From the NCBI GenBank assembly GCA_964515615.1, contig CAZEVI010000006.1, positions 1 through 28,408 of the forward strand: a stretch of DNA of 28,408 nt. Direction: 5' to 3'. The translations under genes were made by a program, and so were the position numbers. Below, one piece after another: positions 20,145 to 27,167 of this stretch; position 1 is the first letter of the stretch; every line of letters starts with the position of its first letter. This DNA is from CAZEVI01 sp964515615. GTDB lineage: Bacteria > Patescibacteriota > UBA1384 > XYA2-FULL-43-10 > CAINNR01. The notes under the pieces are model-generated. The model saw only the letters and a program-made list of their open reading frames with translations, did not search any database and was not told where the DNA came from.

Positions 20145-21863
20145 ATGGAGGAGGAGAAAAAGCCGGCATCAGATGCACCGATGCATATTGAAATGCCAGC
20201 AAAAAAGAAGAGAAATCTTACTTGGCTGTGGATTCTAATTACCGCAGTAGTTGTTGGTGGTGGAGTCGCCGCTTTTGCTTATCGTGGCGCAATTAAGGAC
20301 AAAATTTGGCCACCGAAAGCTGAAGAGGAAACCGCAATAATCGACGACACAACCACTTCGTCGTCCGGAGGAACAACATCAACAAGTGTCGATGAGGGGA
20401 TTACTTGGCTAACCCCGCGAGTAAAATTAGCCGATTTGGGATTATTTAAGGCGACGACCCACAACGCCGACGATCCCGGGGCTGGTTACACCGGCACCGA
20501 CTATTACAAAGTTGCAACAACTTCCGATGGCGGAGAAATTATCTTGGCAATTGTCAAAGTTGAAACAATGGGAACTTCTGACGATTTTCATCATTTCTTA
20601 AAAAAGAATGGAACATATTATTGGCTGTCGGAAAATTCCGACACAATCGGCGCCGACGGTGTCAACGTCTATGCGCGAACGACTTCAGACACCAACAGCA
20701 CTTTTGTTATCAAATCGCTTCAATTGGACAAAACCTTAACCAAGGGATCGACAAAACTAACTCAGGATACTGGTGCTTCAAGAGTTGACTCTTTTGCTTC
20801 GGACACGACTGCTGGCGATAAAGTTGCTGAGACCAAATGGGGTGATCTTTATCTTTTGGAAGGTAAAGATATTGATAAATCAAACGGTTTGGCAAAAGTT
20901 GCCCAATACTATATTCTTCGCAACGATGGCCAGCGAATTATTTATCATCCGGAAGCGACTTTCCGAAACGACGATGGCACACTAAATATTACTTGGAGCA
21001 ACTCGGTTGGCCAAAATCAAAAATTCTCTCAAATCCAAACTTCCGGCTGTGGCAGTTCCGGCGGATCGTTTCCGCTAATAGTCAATGAATCATCTTTGAC
21101 CAGTAAAAGCGTTGTTGGTTCATCTTCATCAGGAACTAAGGTTTATACCGTCGCTGAATCATCGGATTTGGCCGAATTTGCTTACCAAGTTTATTTAATG
21201 GATGGTATGGGGGATAAAGCATCAAAATCGACAATGTTGGCTGATTTGGGACTTTTGACAATTCAAGACGGCTACGGAAATTGGGCTGCTTATTTGAATA
21301 ACAAATATATGCCGGCGGTTGAATGCGGCAAACCAGTTATATATCTCTATCCGACAAAAACCACCGAAGTTTCGATCAAAGTTGGTGCCAGTATTACAAA
21401 ATCAGATCCAGCGTACAACAACGGTTGGAAGGTAATAGCTTCACCATCTGGTTTGTTATCACTTGCTGAAAAAACTTATGATTCCCTGTTTTGGGAAGGC
21501 ACTGGTTTTGGAGAATATCCGACGATAACTTCGGGAACGATTGTTGAATCATCGCGTGTTGCCGCCACCATTTCATTACAACTTGCAACAATTGGATTAA
21601 ACTCTAAAGAGATCAGTGACTTCAAAGAGTTTTGGCTGCCGAAAATGCCGACGACTCCATACACTCGACTAACTTGGCTAACAACTGAGCAGATGAATAC
21701 TTTGGCACCGCTGGCAGTTTCGCCGAAGCCAGACAGCACAATTCGGGTTTTCTTGGATTTCGCCGGCCTGTCATCAAAAGAAAATATTTCCCCGCAAATT
21801 TTGCCACATTATAATCGAGACGGATTTACGCTAGTTGAATGGGGCGGCCTGTTGGTTAAATAA
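20145..21863 (+). CDS. membrane-anchored surface protein with a conserved CGKPVIYLYPT domain
   Basis: A 572-residue protein. It has a short Lys/Glu-rich cytoplasmic tail, one membrane segment (about 24-46), a Thr/Ser-rich linker (about 62-80), a first extracellular domain (about 85-300) and a C-terminal domain starting at VECGKPVIYLYPTKTTEVSI (near residue 396). The landmarks of that domain are YDSLFWEGTG, PKMPTTPYTRLTWL and LPHYNRDGFTLVEWGG. I know this C-terminal domain as a recurrent family of uncharacterised exported proteins in Patescibacteria and scattered other organisms, but no biochemical role. A weak GGGAAGAG lies 3 nt before ATG 20145. It is the last gene of the DedA / Memo-CapA unit, closed by a terminator. 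Confidence 0.8.
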   Translation: MEEEKKPASDAPMHIEMPAKKKRNLTWLWILITAVVVGGGVAAFAYRGAIKDKIWPPKAEEETAIIDDTTTSSSGGTTSTSVDEGITWLTPRVKLADLGLFKATTHNADDPGAGYTGTDYYKVATTSDGGEIILAIVKVETMGTSDDFHHFLKKNGTYYWLSENSDTIGADGVNVYARTTSDTNSTFVIKSLQLDKTLTKGSTKLTQDTGASRVDSFASDTTAGDKVAETKWGDLYLLEGKDIDKSNGLAKVAQYYILRNDGQRIIYHPEATFRNDDGTLNITWSNSVGQNQKFSQIQTSGCGSSGGSFPLIVNESSLTSKSVVGSSSSGTKVYTVAESSDLAEFAYQVYLMDGMGDKASKSTMLADLGLLTIQDGYGNWAAYLNNKYMPAVECGKPVIYLYPTKTTEVSIKVGASITKSDPAYNNGWKVIASPSGLLSLAEKTYDSLFWEGTGFGEYPTITSGTIVESSRVAATISLQLATIGLNSKEISDFKEFWLPKMPTTPYTRLTWLTTEQMNTLAPLAVSPKPDSTIRVFLDFAGLSSKENISPQILPHYNRDGFTLVEWGGLLVK

Positions 21864-21884
21864 TCACTGTTAAAAAAGTTTTAT

Positions 21885-21922
21885 AAAAACCGCTTTGACT
21901 CTGTGTCGGAGCGGTTTTTTTC
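21885..21922 (+). terminator. terminator of the DedA / Memo-CapA / surface-protein unit
   Basis: AAAAACCGCT (21885-21894) pairs with AGCGGTTTTT (21910-21919), 15-nt loop, with more T following. Confidence 0.85.
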
Positions 21923-22047
21923 TTTTTTATCAATGTTAAAAATGCTAATATATAGAATATAATATTACTTAAATATTAAAGAACATCCTATGATCGAAAA
22001 TATACCATTTGTTCCAAGAGAAGAAATTAAGAAAGTTGTTTTTGGTG

Positions 22048-22416
22048 ATGGTTTTTCGATCCGACGAAACAAAACTTTCTTTTGAAAAGGTGTTGGAACT
22101 TATTGGGGAGTGTGATCTTCCTGATTGGATAAAACTAGCGCAATCGGATCCGCCAAAAATTAGATTTCGCGATTCAAATAGGCATAGGGATTTTCTTGAA
22201 TTTATTGATGATTGGGGAGAAATGCTTTATAACACCGAGAGAAACGACGATTCACTATGTGTGCAAATTGTCAGTCAGCGAACGCTAAATGCCGCTCATG
22301 AAGTATCAAACCAGAAAGTATTGGTTGGAGATGAAGCCGTGGAAGCCAGAGGTTCAGCATTTCATTGTGATGTTGGCTGTTCCCCAAACGAACTTGCACG
22401 ACCGGCCCGAAATTGA
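22048..22416 (+). CDS. hypothetical protein, possibly frameshifted near the start
   Basis: I do not recognise this protein. From ATG 22048 it is 122 residues (VFRSDETKLSFEKVLELIG, then FRDSNRHRDFLEFIDDWGEM, and a C-terminal FHCDVGCSPNELARPARN with a Cys pair). There is no good ribosome-binding site at 22048. In the overlapping frame, ATG 21990 opens a protein-like MIENIPFVPREEIKKVVFGD that stops at TGA 22083-22085. A +1 shift near GGTGATGG would join both into one protein of about 141 residues. So the true gene may be 21990-22416 with a frameshift. A weak hairpin with T-run (22434-22453) follows. Confidence 0.5.
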   Translation: MVFRSDETKLSFEKVLELIGECDLPDWIKLAQSDPPKIRFRDSNRHRDFLEFIDDWGEMLYNTERNDDSLCVQIVSQRTLNAAHEVSNQKVLVGDEAVEARGSAFHCDVGCSPNELARPARN

Positions 22417-22433
22417 TTTTTTACCCAAGCGCA

Positions 22434-22453
22434 CCGAATAGGGTGTTTTTTAG
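22434..22453 (+). terminator. weak terminator behind the 22048 gene
   Basis: CACC and GGGTG form a short stem around GAATA, followed by six T. Confidence 0.4.
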
Positions 22454-22553
22454 TAAAAAAGAGGCGACTGTTGTGCCTTGAGGCAATTGAAAAATTAAAT
22501 TACCTTTTTGTTATCAATGCTTTTGCTCTGGCGCGCGCCAATGGGTTGTAATT

Positions 22554-22712
22554 CTAAAGAACTTTGCCGCCTTCGTCTTCAACAACATAATCTCTGTCAC
22601 TATTGCGACGAATATGCGGCGATTTTCTTGCTCGAGATTCAAACCAAACCAAAATCTTGGAGTATATCAAAGTCACTATAACCCCAAATACAAATTCAAC
22701 TATGACTTGCAT
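22554..22712 (-). CDS. small single-span membrane protein, 52 aa
   Basis: It is below the usual ORF length cut-off but well supported. GGAGGTG lies 6 nt before ATG 22712, and TTGACG-N17-TAAATT makes a promoter upstream. It encodes MQVIVEFVFGVIVTLIYSKI, a single membrane helix (about residues 3-24), followed by a basic stretch (SRARKSPHIRRNSDRD) and an acidic end (YVVEDEGGKVL). The topology N-out/C-in is suggested by the basic residues after the helix. The family is not recognised. It is divergent from the 22836 gene with overlapping promoters. Confidence 0.65.
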   Translation of the reverse strand: MQVIVEFVFGVIVTLIYSKILVWFESRARKSPHIRRNSDRDYVVEDEGGKVL

Positions 22713-22748
22713 CTTCAACACCTCCGTCTTTGAAATATCTGCAATTTT

Positions 22749-22790
22749 AATTTAAAACGCTCTTGATTTATCGTCAAAAAGTGCTACAAT
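22749..22790. promoter_or_regulatory. overlapping divergent promoters
   Basis: Plus: TTGATT (22763-22768), 16 nt, TACAAT with extended TGC (22785-22790). Minus: TTGACG (22777-22772), 17 nt, TAAATT (22754-22749). The two spacers share the same bases, so both cannot be occupied at once. Confidence 0.65.
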
Positions 22791-22835
22791 GCAAGTGCAG
22801 ATTACACTTCCGTATAAGTGAAAGGGGATGAGAAT

Positions 22836-23174
22836 GTGGACAACGGTTCGAATAAATTGTTTACATTGCTATCATCGACCGTCAAAGAAATAAATTCCGA
22901 AAATGAGGTGATTCAGAAAGTCAAAACTGAGCTTAAACCGAGCGAACTCTATGATCGTTCACTCGGAAAAATGTCGTGGGTAAGTTTAAGCCGATTATTG
23001 AAAGTAATTAACAATCTTATCTGGTATCATCAGGCGGGGATGAGGCAATCTTCCAGCGATTCGTCGCACTATAAATTTCATTTCAGCTGTTGCCAGTTAT
23101 TGGAAAAATTAGGAGAAGTGATTGCAGAAATTATCCCGCTTGGGAAAAAGGAGATGAAAACCGGCCGAAGATGA
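22836..23174 (+). CDS. hypothetical protein, 112 aa
   Basis: I do not recognise this protein. Start GTG 22836 is preferred, with AAGGGG about 10 nt upstream; the in-frame GTG 22818 lies in front of that site and adds MKGDEN. The product looks all-helical and soluble (LFTLLSSTVKEINSENEVI, SWVSLSRLLKVINNLIWYH, CCQLLEKLGEVIAEIIP), with a Cys pair. It could be a small four-helix protein. A short hairpin (CACTT/AAGTG, 22805-22820) lies in the leader. Its stop codon falls inside its own terminator. Own promoter at 22763-22790. Confidence 0.6.
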   Translation: MDNGSNKLFTLLSSTVKEINSENEVIQKVKTELKPSELYDRSLGKMSWVSLSRLLKVINNLIWYHQAGMRQSSSDSSHYKFHFSCCQLLEKLGEVIAEIIPLGKKEMKTGRR

Positions 23175-23214
23175 ATCGTTGATCATCAACAGATCGTCTT
23201 CGGCATATTTTTTT
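23164..23214 (+). terminator. terminator before polA
   Basis: GCCGAAGA (23164-23171) pairs with TCTTCGGC (23197-23204), with an inner GTTGAT/ATCAAC hairpin, followed by ATATTTTTTT. Confidence 0.8.
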
Positions 23215-23221
23215 GCCGTTG

Positions 23222-23230
23222 TGCTAAAAT
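23222..23230 (+). promoter_or_regulatory. extended -10 directly before polA
   Basis: TGCTAAAAT, with TAAAAT at 23225-23230 and the ATG at 23237, leaving 6 nt. No ribosome-binding site exists, so the mRNA is predicted to be leaderless. Confidence 0.6.
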
Positions 23231-23236
23231 AAAGAT

Positions 23237-24355
23237 ATGAAAAAATTAGTTCTAATCGACAGCAATGCAATAATTCATCGTGCTTATCACGCCTTGCCGA
23301 AAACAATGTCCAATCGTCAGGGCGAGCAGACAAATGCGATTTACGGTTTTACGACGACCTTGATTAAAGTTCTTGAAGATTTGCATCCGTGCTATATTGC
23401 CGCCTCATTTGATTTGGCAGGTCCGACATTTCGCCACGAGCATTATAAAGAGTATAAAGCAACACGGATTAAAGCCGATCAGGAACTTTATGACCAAATT
23501 CCCCACATCAAAGAGCTACTGGTGACAATGAAAATTCCGATTTATGAAAAACAGGGTTTTGAGGCTGATGATATAATCGGAACGATTGTTCGTAAAACAC
23601 AAGAAACGAGCAAAAATATCCAAACATATATAGTGAGCGGCGACAAAGATATTTATCAACTGGTAAATGGCAATGTTTTTGTTTATTCGTTGCGACGCGG
23701 ATTATCACAAATGCAAATTATTGATCGCCAGACGATCGAAAATGAGTACGATTTACAACCTAATGATTTTATCGACTTAAAAGCATTGGCCGGCGATCCT
23801 TCTGACAATATCCCCGGAGTGCCGGGAATCGGAGAAAAAACTGCAGTTGATTTGATCCAGCGATACGATACAATTGATAAGCTTTATGATAAAATTGCCG
23901 ATTTTCTCGATCGCGACGGTATAATTTCTAAATCCGCATTTCTAAATTCTAAACAAATTTCAAATTCCAGTTCTGAAAATTCAAACATTGAAAAATTGAT
24001 TGAAAATTTTAAATTGAAAATTGAAAATTATTTCAATGGAATAAAAAAAATGTCAGATGAGATGAAAATCAAACCAAGAATTCTCGGTTTACTAATTAGT
24101 TATCAGCCGCAGGCGTTTTTGTCGCAAAAACTGGCAACAATCCACCGCGATGTGCCAATTGGATTCTCTCTTGAAGATTGCAGATGGGGCGAGTATGATA
24201 AAGAAAAATTGCAGAAACTGTTTGAGGAGTTGGGTTTTTTGTCGTTGCTTCGGAGGTTTGATAAATCATCGAAAACAGATGAGTCAAAAAGCAAAAAGGA
24301 CGAAGATCAAAAGGCGGAAATTGGGAAAAATGACGAGCAATTAAAATTATTATAG
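23237..24355 (+). CDS. polA: DNA polymerase I, 5'-3' exonuclease part (separate ORF)
   Basis: This is the N-terminal third of DNA polymerase I, the flap/5' nuclease that removes RNA primers. Landmarks are LVLIDSNAIIHRAYHALP (4-21), YIAASFDLAGPTFRHE, GFEADDIIGTI (about 109-119), SGDKDIYQLV, the helix-hairpin-helix AGDPSDNIPGVPGIGEKTA (about 188-206) and the domain end AFLSQKLATIHRDVPIGFSLED. The metal-binding acidic residues appear intact. Between LYDKIADFL and KPRILGLLISYQ there are about 45 extra residues rich in Asn/Ser/Lys, encoded by an AT-rich repeat (23924-24050). The ORF ends with a Lys/Asp-rich tail (SSKTDESKSKKDEDQKAE) at TAG 24355, so it lacks the polymerase. The inactive 3'-5' exonuclease-like domain is missing from both ORFs. 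Confidence 0.93.
   Translation: MKKLVLIDSNAIIHRAYHALPKTMSNRQGEQTNAIYGFTTTLIKVLEDLHPCYIAASFDLAGPTFRHEHYKEYKATRIKADQELYDQIPHIKELLVTMKIPIYEKQGFEADDIIGTIVRKTQETSKNIQTYIVSGDKDIYQLVNGNVFVYSLRRGLSQMQIIDRQTIENEYDLQPNDFIDLKALAGDPSDNIPGVPGIGEKTAVDLIQRYDTIDKLYDKIADFLDRDGIISKSAFLNSKQISNSSSENSNIEKLIENFKLKIENYFNGIKKMSDEMKIKPRILGLLISYQPQAFLSQKLATIHRDVPIGFSLEDCRWGEYDKEKLQKLFEELGFLSLLRRFDKSSKTDESKSKKDEDQKAEIGKNDEQLKLL
23924..24050 (+). repeat. AT-rich repeat inserted in frame in the polA exonuclease part
   Basis: The DNA reads AAATTCTAAACAAATTTC, AAATTCCAGTTCTG and then GAAAATTGAAAATT units, the same words as in the intergenic repeats at 6463 and 27050. It encodes residues that have no counterpart in PolA proteins, placed in a loop between two conserved blocks. 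Confidence 0.6.
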
Positions 24356-24392
24356 ATTGCCACGGCCTGCAGCCTCGCAATAACAAGGCAAT
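24354..24392. repeat. short interspersed repeat at the polA split point
   Basis: AGATTGCCACGGCCTGCAG-type sequence: ATTGC ... GCAAT ends around a GC-rich core, followed by AACAAGGCAAT. It starts at the stop codon of the exonuclease ORF. It has the form of the short GATTGC...GCAATGAC elements that I know as dispersed repeats in Patescibacteria and some other genomes. Confidence 0.5.
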
Positions 24393-25712
24393 ATGAAAAA
24401 TATTCTTAAAAAAGCAAAATTTCTTGGTTGTATTGTTCCAAAAAAGAAATGGGATATTATCGATCGCCAGCTTAAACCGGTTTTGCGCCAAATGGAAGAA
24501 ATTGGCATTAAATTAAATGTTCCAGCCGTACAATCATTAGAAAAAAAATTAACGGCCAAATGTCAAAAATTGGAAAAAAGCATCCAAAAACTGGCCGGAG
24601 AAGAATTTAATCTCGCTTCGCCGTCGCAACTATCAAATATCCTTTTTGAAAAATTAAAACTGCCGACTGCCGACATCCGCCGCACCAAATCAGGGATATC
24701 AACCGGAGCATCGGAATTGTTGAAATTGCGATCGGAAAATAAAATTATTCCTAAGATTCTTGAATTCCGTGAGCTGTCAAAATTATTATCGACATATCTT
24801 GAACCATTGCCAAAACTAGTTGATGAAAATTCACGTCTTCACACTCATTTTGGCGAGGATACTAGAACCGGTCGGTTAACATCTAACAATCCTAATTTGC
24901 AAAATATTCCAATTCGCGGCGAATTTGGACTGGAAATTCGTCAGGCTTTCGTCGCTGAAAAGGGAGCAAAATTAATTTCGGCTGACTATTCGCAAATTGA
25001 ACTTCGAGTTGTCTCTTGCCTTTCGGGCGATGAAACGATGATTCGGGCATTTAACGGCGGCGTTGATATTCATACTAAAACGGCTTCAGAAATTTTTTCT
25101 ACACCGGTGGAAAAGATCACTCCCGAACAGCGCCGAGTGGCGAAAACGGTCAATTTCGGCGTTTTGTATGGTATTAGCCCCTACGGATTATCGCAAACAC
25201 TGGGAATCAAACAGGAAGAAGCGGCGAAATATATTCTGCAGTATTTTAAGATCCATTCCGGTATTAAGAAATATTGTGAAGATCAAATTGCTTTTGCCAA
25301 AAAAAATGGTTATGTGGAGACGCTATTTGGTTTTCGTCGCCAGTTGCCGGAGATAAATTCCTCAAACCGTAATCTTTTCGAATCGGCTCAAAGAATTGCG
25401 ATTAACACGCCGATTCAAGGCACAGCAGCCGAAATATTAAAATTGGCGATGATACAACTGCATCGAAAACTAAATAAACAAGAAACAAAACACAAGACAC
25501 AGGGAACAAATAAATCTCAAATTCCAAATTCTAAACTTATCCTCACGGTTCATGACGAACTTATTGTCGAAGCACCGGAAAAAGAAGCAACAAAAATTGC
25601 CAAATTAATGAAAGAAGTAATGGAGAGCGAGGTCAAACTTTCGGTTCCGGTTGAAGTTGACATCGGCTTTGGTGATAATTGGGACGAGGCAAAAAATAAC
25701 ATATTACAGTAA
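24393..25712 (+). CDS. polA: DNA polymerase I, polymerase part (separate ORF)
   Basis: The family A polymerase domain, 439 residues, in a different frame from the exonuclease ORF and 37 bp after it. Landmarks are DTRTGRLTSNNPNLQNIP, motif A SADYSQIELRVVS, motif B RRVAKTVNFGVLYG, the RIAINTPIQGTAAEI block and motif C VHDELIVE, so all three catalytic motifs are intact. The N-terminus (KKWDIIDRQLKPVLRQMEEIG) begins right at the thumb, with no 3'-5' exonuclease-like domain before it. ATG 24393 is the only start; a TAA lies three codons upstream, and AAGG sits 4 nt before the ATG. About 13 extra residues (KHKTQGTNKSQIPNS) between LHRKL and LILTVHDE are encoded by an AT-rich repeat. It is probably cotranscribed with the first ORF. 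Confidence 0.93.
   Translation: MKNILKKAKFLGCIVPKKKWDIIDRQLKPVLRQMEEIGIKLNVPAVQSLEKKLTAKCQKLEKSIQKLAGEEFNLASPSQLSNILFEKLKLPTADIRRTKSGISTGASELLKLRSENKIIPKILEFRELSKLLSTYLEPLPKLVDENSRLHTHFGEDTRTGRLTSNNPNLQNIPIRGEFGLEIRQAFVAEKGAKLISADYSQIELRVVSCLSGDETMIRAFNGGVDIHTKTASEIFSTPVEKITPEQRRVAKTVNFGVLYGISPYGLSQTLGIKQEEAAKYILQYFKIHSGIKKYCEDQIAFAKKNGYVETLFGFRRQLPEINSSNRNLFESAQRIAINTPIQGTAAEILKLAMIQLHRKLNKQETKHKTQGTNKSQIPNSKLILTVHDELIVEAPEKEATKIAKLMKEVMESEVKLSVPVEVDIGFGDNWDEAKNNILQ
25473..25536 (+). repeat. AT-rich repeat inserted in frame near polymerase motif C
   Basis: AACAAGAAACAAAACACAAG, then CAAATTCCAAATTCTAAAC, words shared with the intergenic repeats. It encodes about 13-20 residues between the QGTAA helix and motif C, where PolA proteins normally have a short loop. 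Confidence 0.55.
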
Positions 25713-25755
25713 AAACTTTAGTGAATTATCGCGGACTATCAGAAAAAATCAGATT

Positions 25756-25785
25756 AAAAAAATGCCCCGCTCGAGGAGAGGGGGC
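25756..25785 (-). terminator. terminator of the 25785 gene
   Basis: On the minus strand GCCCC (25785-25781) pairs with GGGGC (25768-25764) around a 12-nt loop, followed by A and seven T. It overlaps the stop codon. Confidence 0.75.
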
Positions 25786-26015
25786 TAATCGGTAAAGTCA
25801 AGTGGCATTAGAAAGAAAAATTGATGTGCGGCAATAAAATCGTCAATCGAAGCTGATGGGTTCTCGACTCGAAACCGCCAACCAAGTCGAGAGAGAGTTG
25901 TAATATCGACAAGGGCATTCGGATGAATCGCACGAAAATCAATAAATTTTATTGCCGAAGGTGGCAACAAAAACAACGGGCAAATAATTGCCGCAACTGT
26001 ATCCTTCAACGGCAA
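25785..26015 (-). CDS. small hypothetical protein, 76 aa
   Basis: I do not recognise this protein. TTG 26015 is the only start (AAGGGGG lies 8 nt upstream and a stop lies before it), and an extended -10 TGCTAGAAT is found 30 nt further up. The sequence is hydrophobic and compact (VAAIICPLFLLPPSAIKFID, SRLGWRFRVENPSASIDDFI, HQFFFLMPLDFTD), with codon use like its neighbours. It could be a small soluble beta/alpha protein or a peripheral membrane protein. The terminator at 25756-25785 overlaps its stop, a very compact gene end. It is divergent from holA and shares its promoter region. Confidence 0.55.
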   Translation of the reverse strand: MPLKDTVAAIICPLFLLPPSAIKFIDFRAIHPNALVDITTLSRLGWRFRVENPSASIDDFIAAHQFFFLMPLDFTD

Positions 26016-26039
26016 TGTTACTACCCCCTTTCACGACAA

Positions 26040-26055
26040 TGCTATTATTCTAGCA
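26040..26055. promoter_or_regulatory. two opposed -10 boxes in one inverted repeat
   Basis: TGCTATTATTCTAGCA. Plus strand: extended -10 TGCTATTAT (TATTAT 26043-26048) for holA. Minus strand: extended -10 TGCTAGAAT (TAGAAT 26052-26047) for the 25785 gene. The two boxes overlap. Confidence 0.55.
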
Positions 26056-26079
26056 GAAAAGATAATTTTTTTCAAAATT

Positions 26080-27033
26080 ATGATTAAACTTTTTTACGGC
26101 GAGGACAGCTATTCGCTGAATCAGCAAATCAAAAAAATCGAATCGGAATTTTTTCTGGCCAATTTTGGCGACTTAAACATTGTTAAATTTGAAGGTCAAA
26201 ATCTACTTTTTGACAATTTTCTTCGGAGCGTAACCGCAGTGCCGTTTTTGGCTGATAAGCGTTTAATCATTATCAGCGATTTGCTTCGAGACGGCGATGA
26301 AAAAATTCGCAACTATTTTGAAGATAATTTGGCTAAATTTCCACAATCGTCAGACATTATTCTTCTCGAAACCGGCGATTTTAATAAAAATCTAAAACTT
26401 TATAAAAAGCTTTTGAAAATGAAAGCAGTCGAGCATTTTCCGCTGCGAAAAGGCAACAATTTGGAGAATTGGCTGGCTAAAGAAGCTGAAGCCAAAAAAA
26501 TTCCAATTAAATTGTCGGCAATAAAAAAATTAATCGCAACTGCTGGCAACAACAGTTTTCGGCTGACTAACGAGCTGGAAAAATTGGATTTATTTCGATT
26601 GGCAAAAAATCAGCAAGAAATTTCATCGGCCGACATTGAAGAAATGGTCGAATCGGAACATGACCAAAATATATTCGATTTTATCAACGCTTTGGGTGAA
26701 CGCAACTCCAAACTGGCAATAAAGTATCTGCACAATTTGTTTGCCAGCGGGAAAAACGAAAATTATATTTTAACGATGATTGTTTATCAATTTCGAAATA
26801 TGTTGATAGTTCAAGATTTGATCAGTCGAGGGACGAAGAGAGATGTAATTCCATCCGAGGCTGAACTTCATCCTTTTGTTGTCAGTAAAACGATCCGAGC
26901 GCTAAACAGCTACGATTTGCCACTCTTGCGGAGAATTTATTATCGCTTGCAGCAAACCGATCTTGATATTAAAACTGGCCGGGTCGAATCTCGGCTGGCG
27001 CTGGAAAAGCTTTTGGCCGACCTAACAATATAG
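26080..27033 (+). CDS. holA: DNA polymerase III delta subunit
   Basis: HolA is the clamp-loader subunit that opens the sliding clamp; it acts with the delta' and tau/gamma subunits. It is 317 residues, within the usual 320-345. Landmarks are the N-terminal LFYGEDSYSLNQQI (3-16), domain I with VPFLADKRLIIISDLL (about 54-69), SSDIILLETGDFNKNLKLYK, the three-helix domain II and the C-terminal collar domain ending in LNSYDLPLLRRIYYRL and TDLDIKTGRVESRLALEKLL, the family's most conserved tail. No Shine-Dalgarno is seen; a -10 box lies 31 nt upstream. It follows polA, with the small divergent gene between. Confidence 0.92.
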   Translation: MIKLFYGEDSYSLNQQIKKIESEFFLANFGDLNIVKFEGQNLLFDNFLRSVTAVPFLADKRLIIISDLLRDGDEKIRNYFEDNLAKFPQSSDIILLETGDFNKNLKLYKKLLKMKAVEHFPLRKGNNLENWLAKEAEAKKIPIKLSAIKKLIATAGNNSFRLTNELEKLDLFRLAKNQQEISSADIEEMVESEHDQNIFDFINALGERNSKLAIKYLHNLFASGKNENYILTMIVYQFRNMLIVQDLISRGTKRDVIPSEAELHPFVVSKTIRALNSYDLPLLRRIYYRLQQTDLDIKTGRVESRLALEKLLADLTI

Positions 27034-27150
27034 TATAATAGAGATAACAATTTCTAATTTCTGAATCCTAATTTCTAAACAAGCCCAAATGATCAAATTT
27101 AAAAAATGTTTAGAATTTAGATATTAGAGTTTAGAATTTCCCTGCAGTGG
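27034..27150. repeat. long imperfect inverted repeat of the AT-rich family
   Basis: TTCTAATTTCTGAATCC... (about 27054-27082) and GTTTAGAATTTAGATATT... (about 27110-27138) are 29-nt arms matching at 22 positions around a 27-nt loop. A TATAAT at 27034-27039 could be a -10. The gap between holA and the next gene holds nothing else. Confidence 0.55.
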
Positions 27151-27167
27151 CGGGGTGAGAGGGGAAA

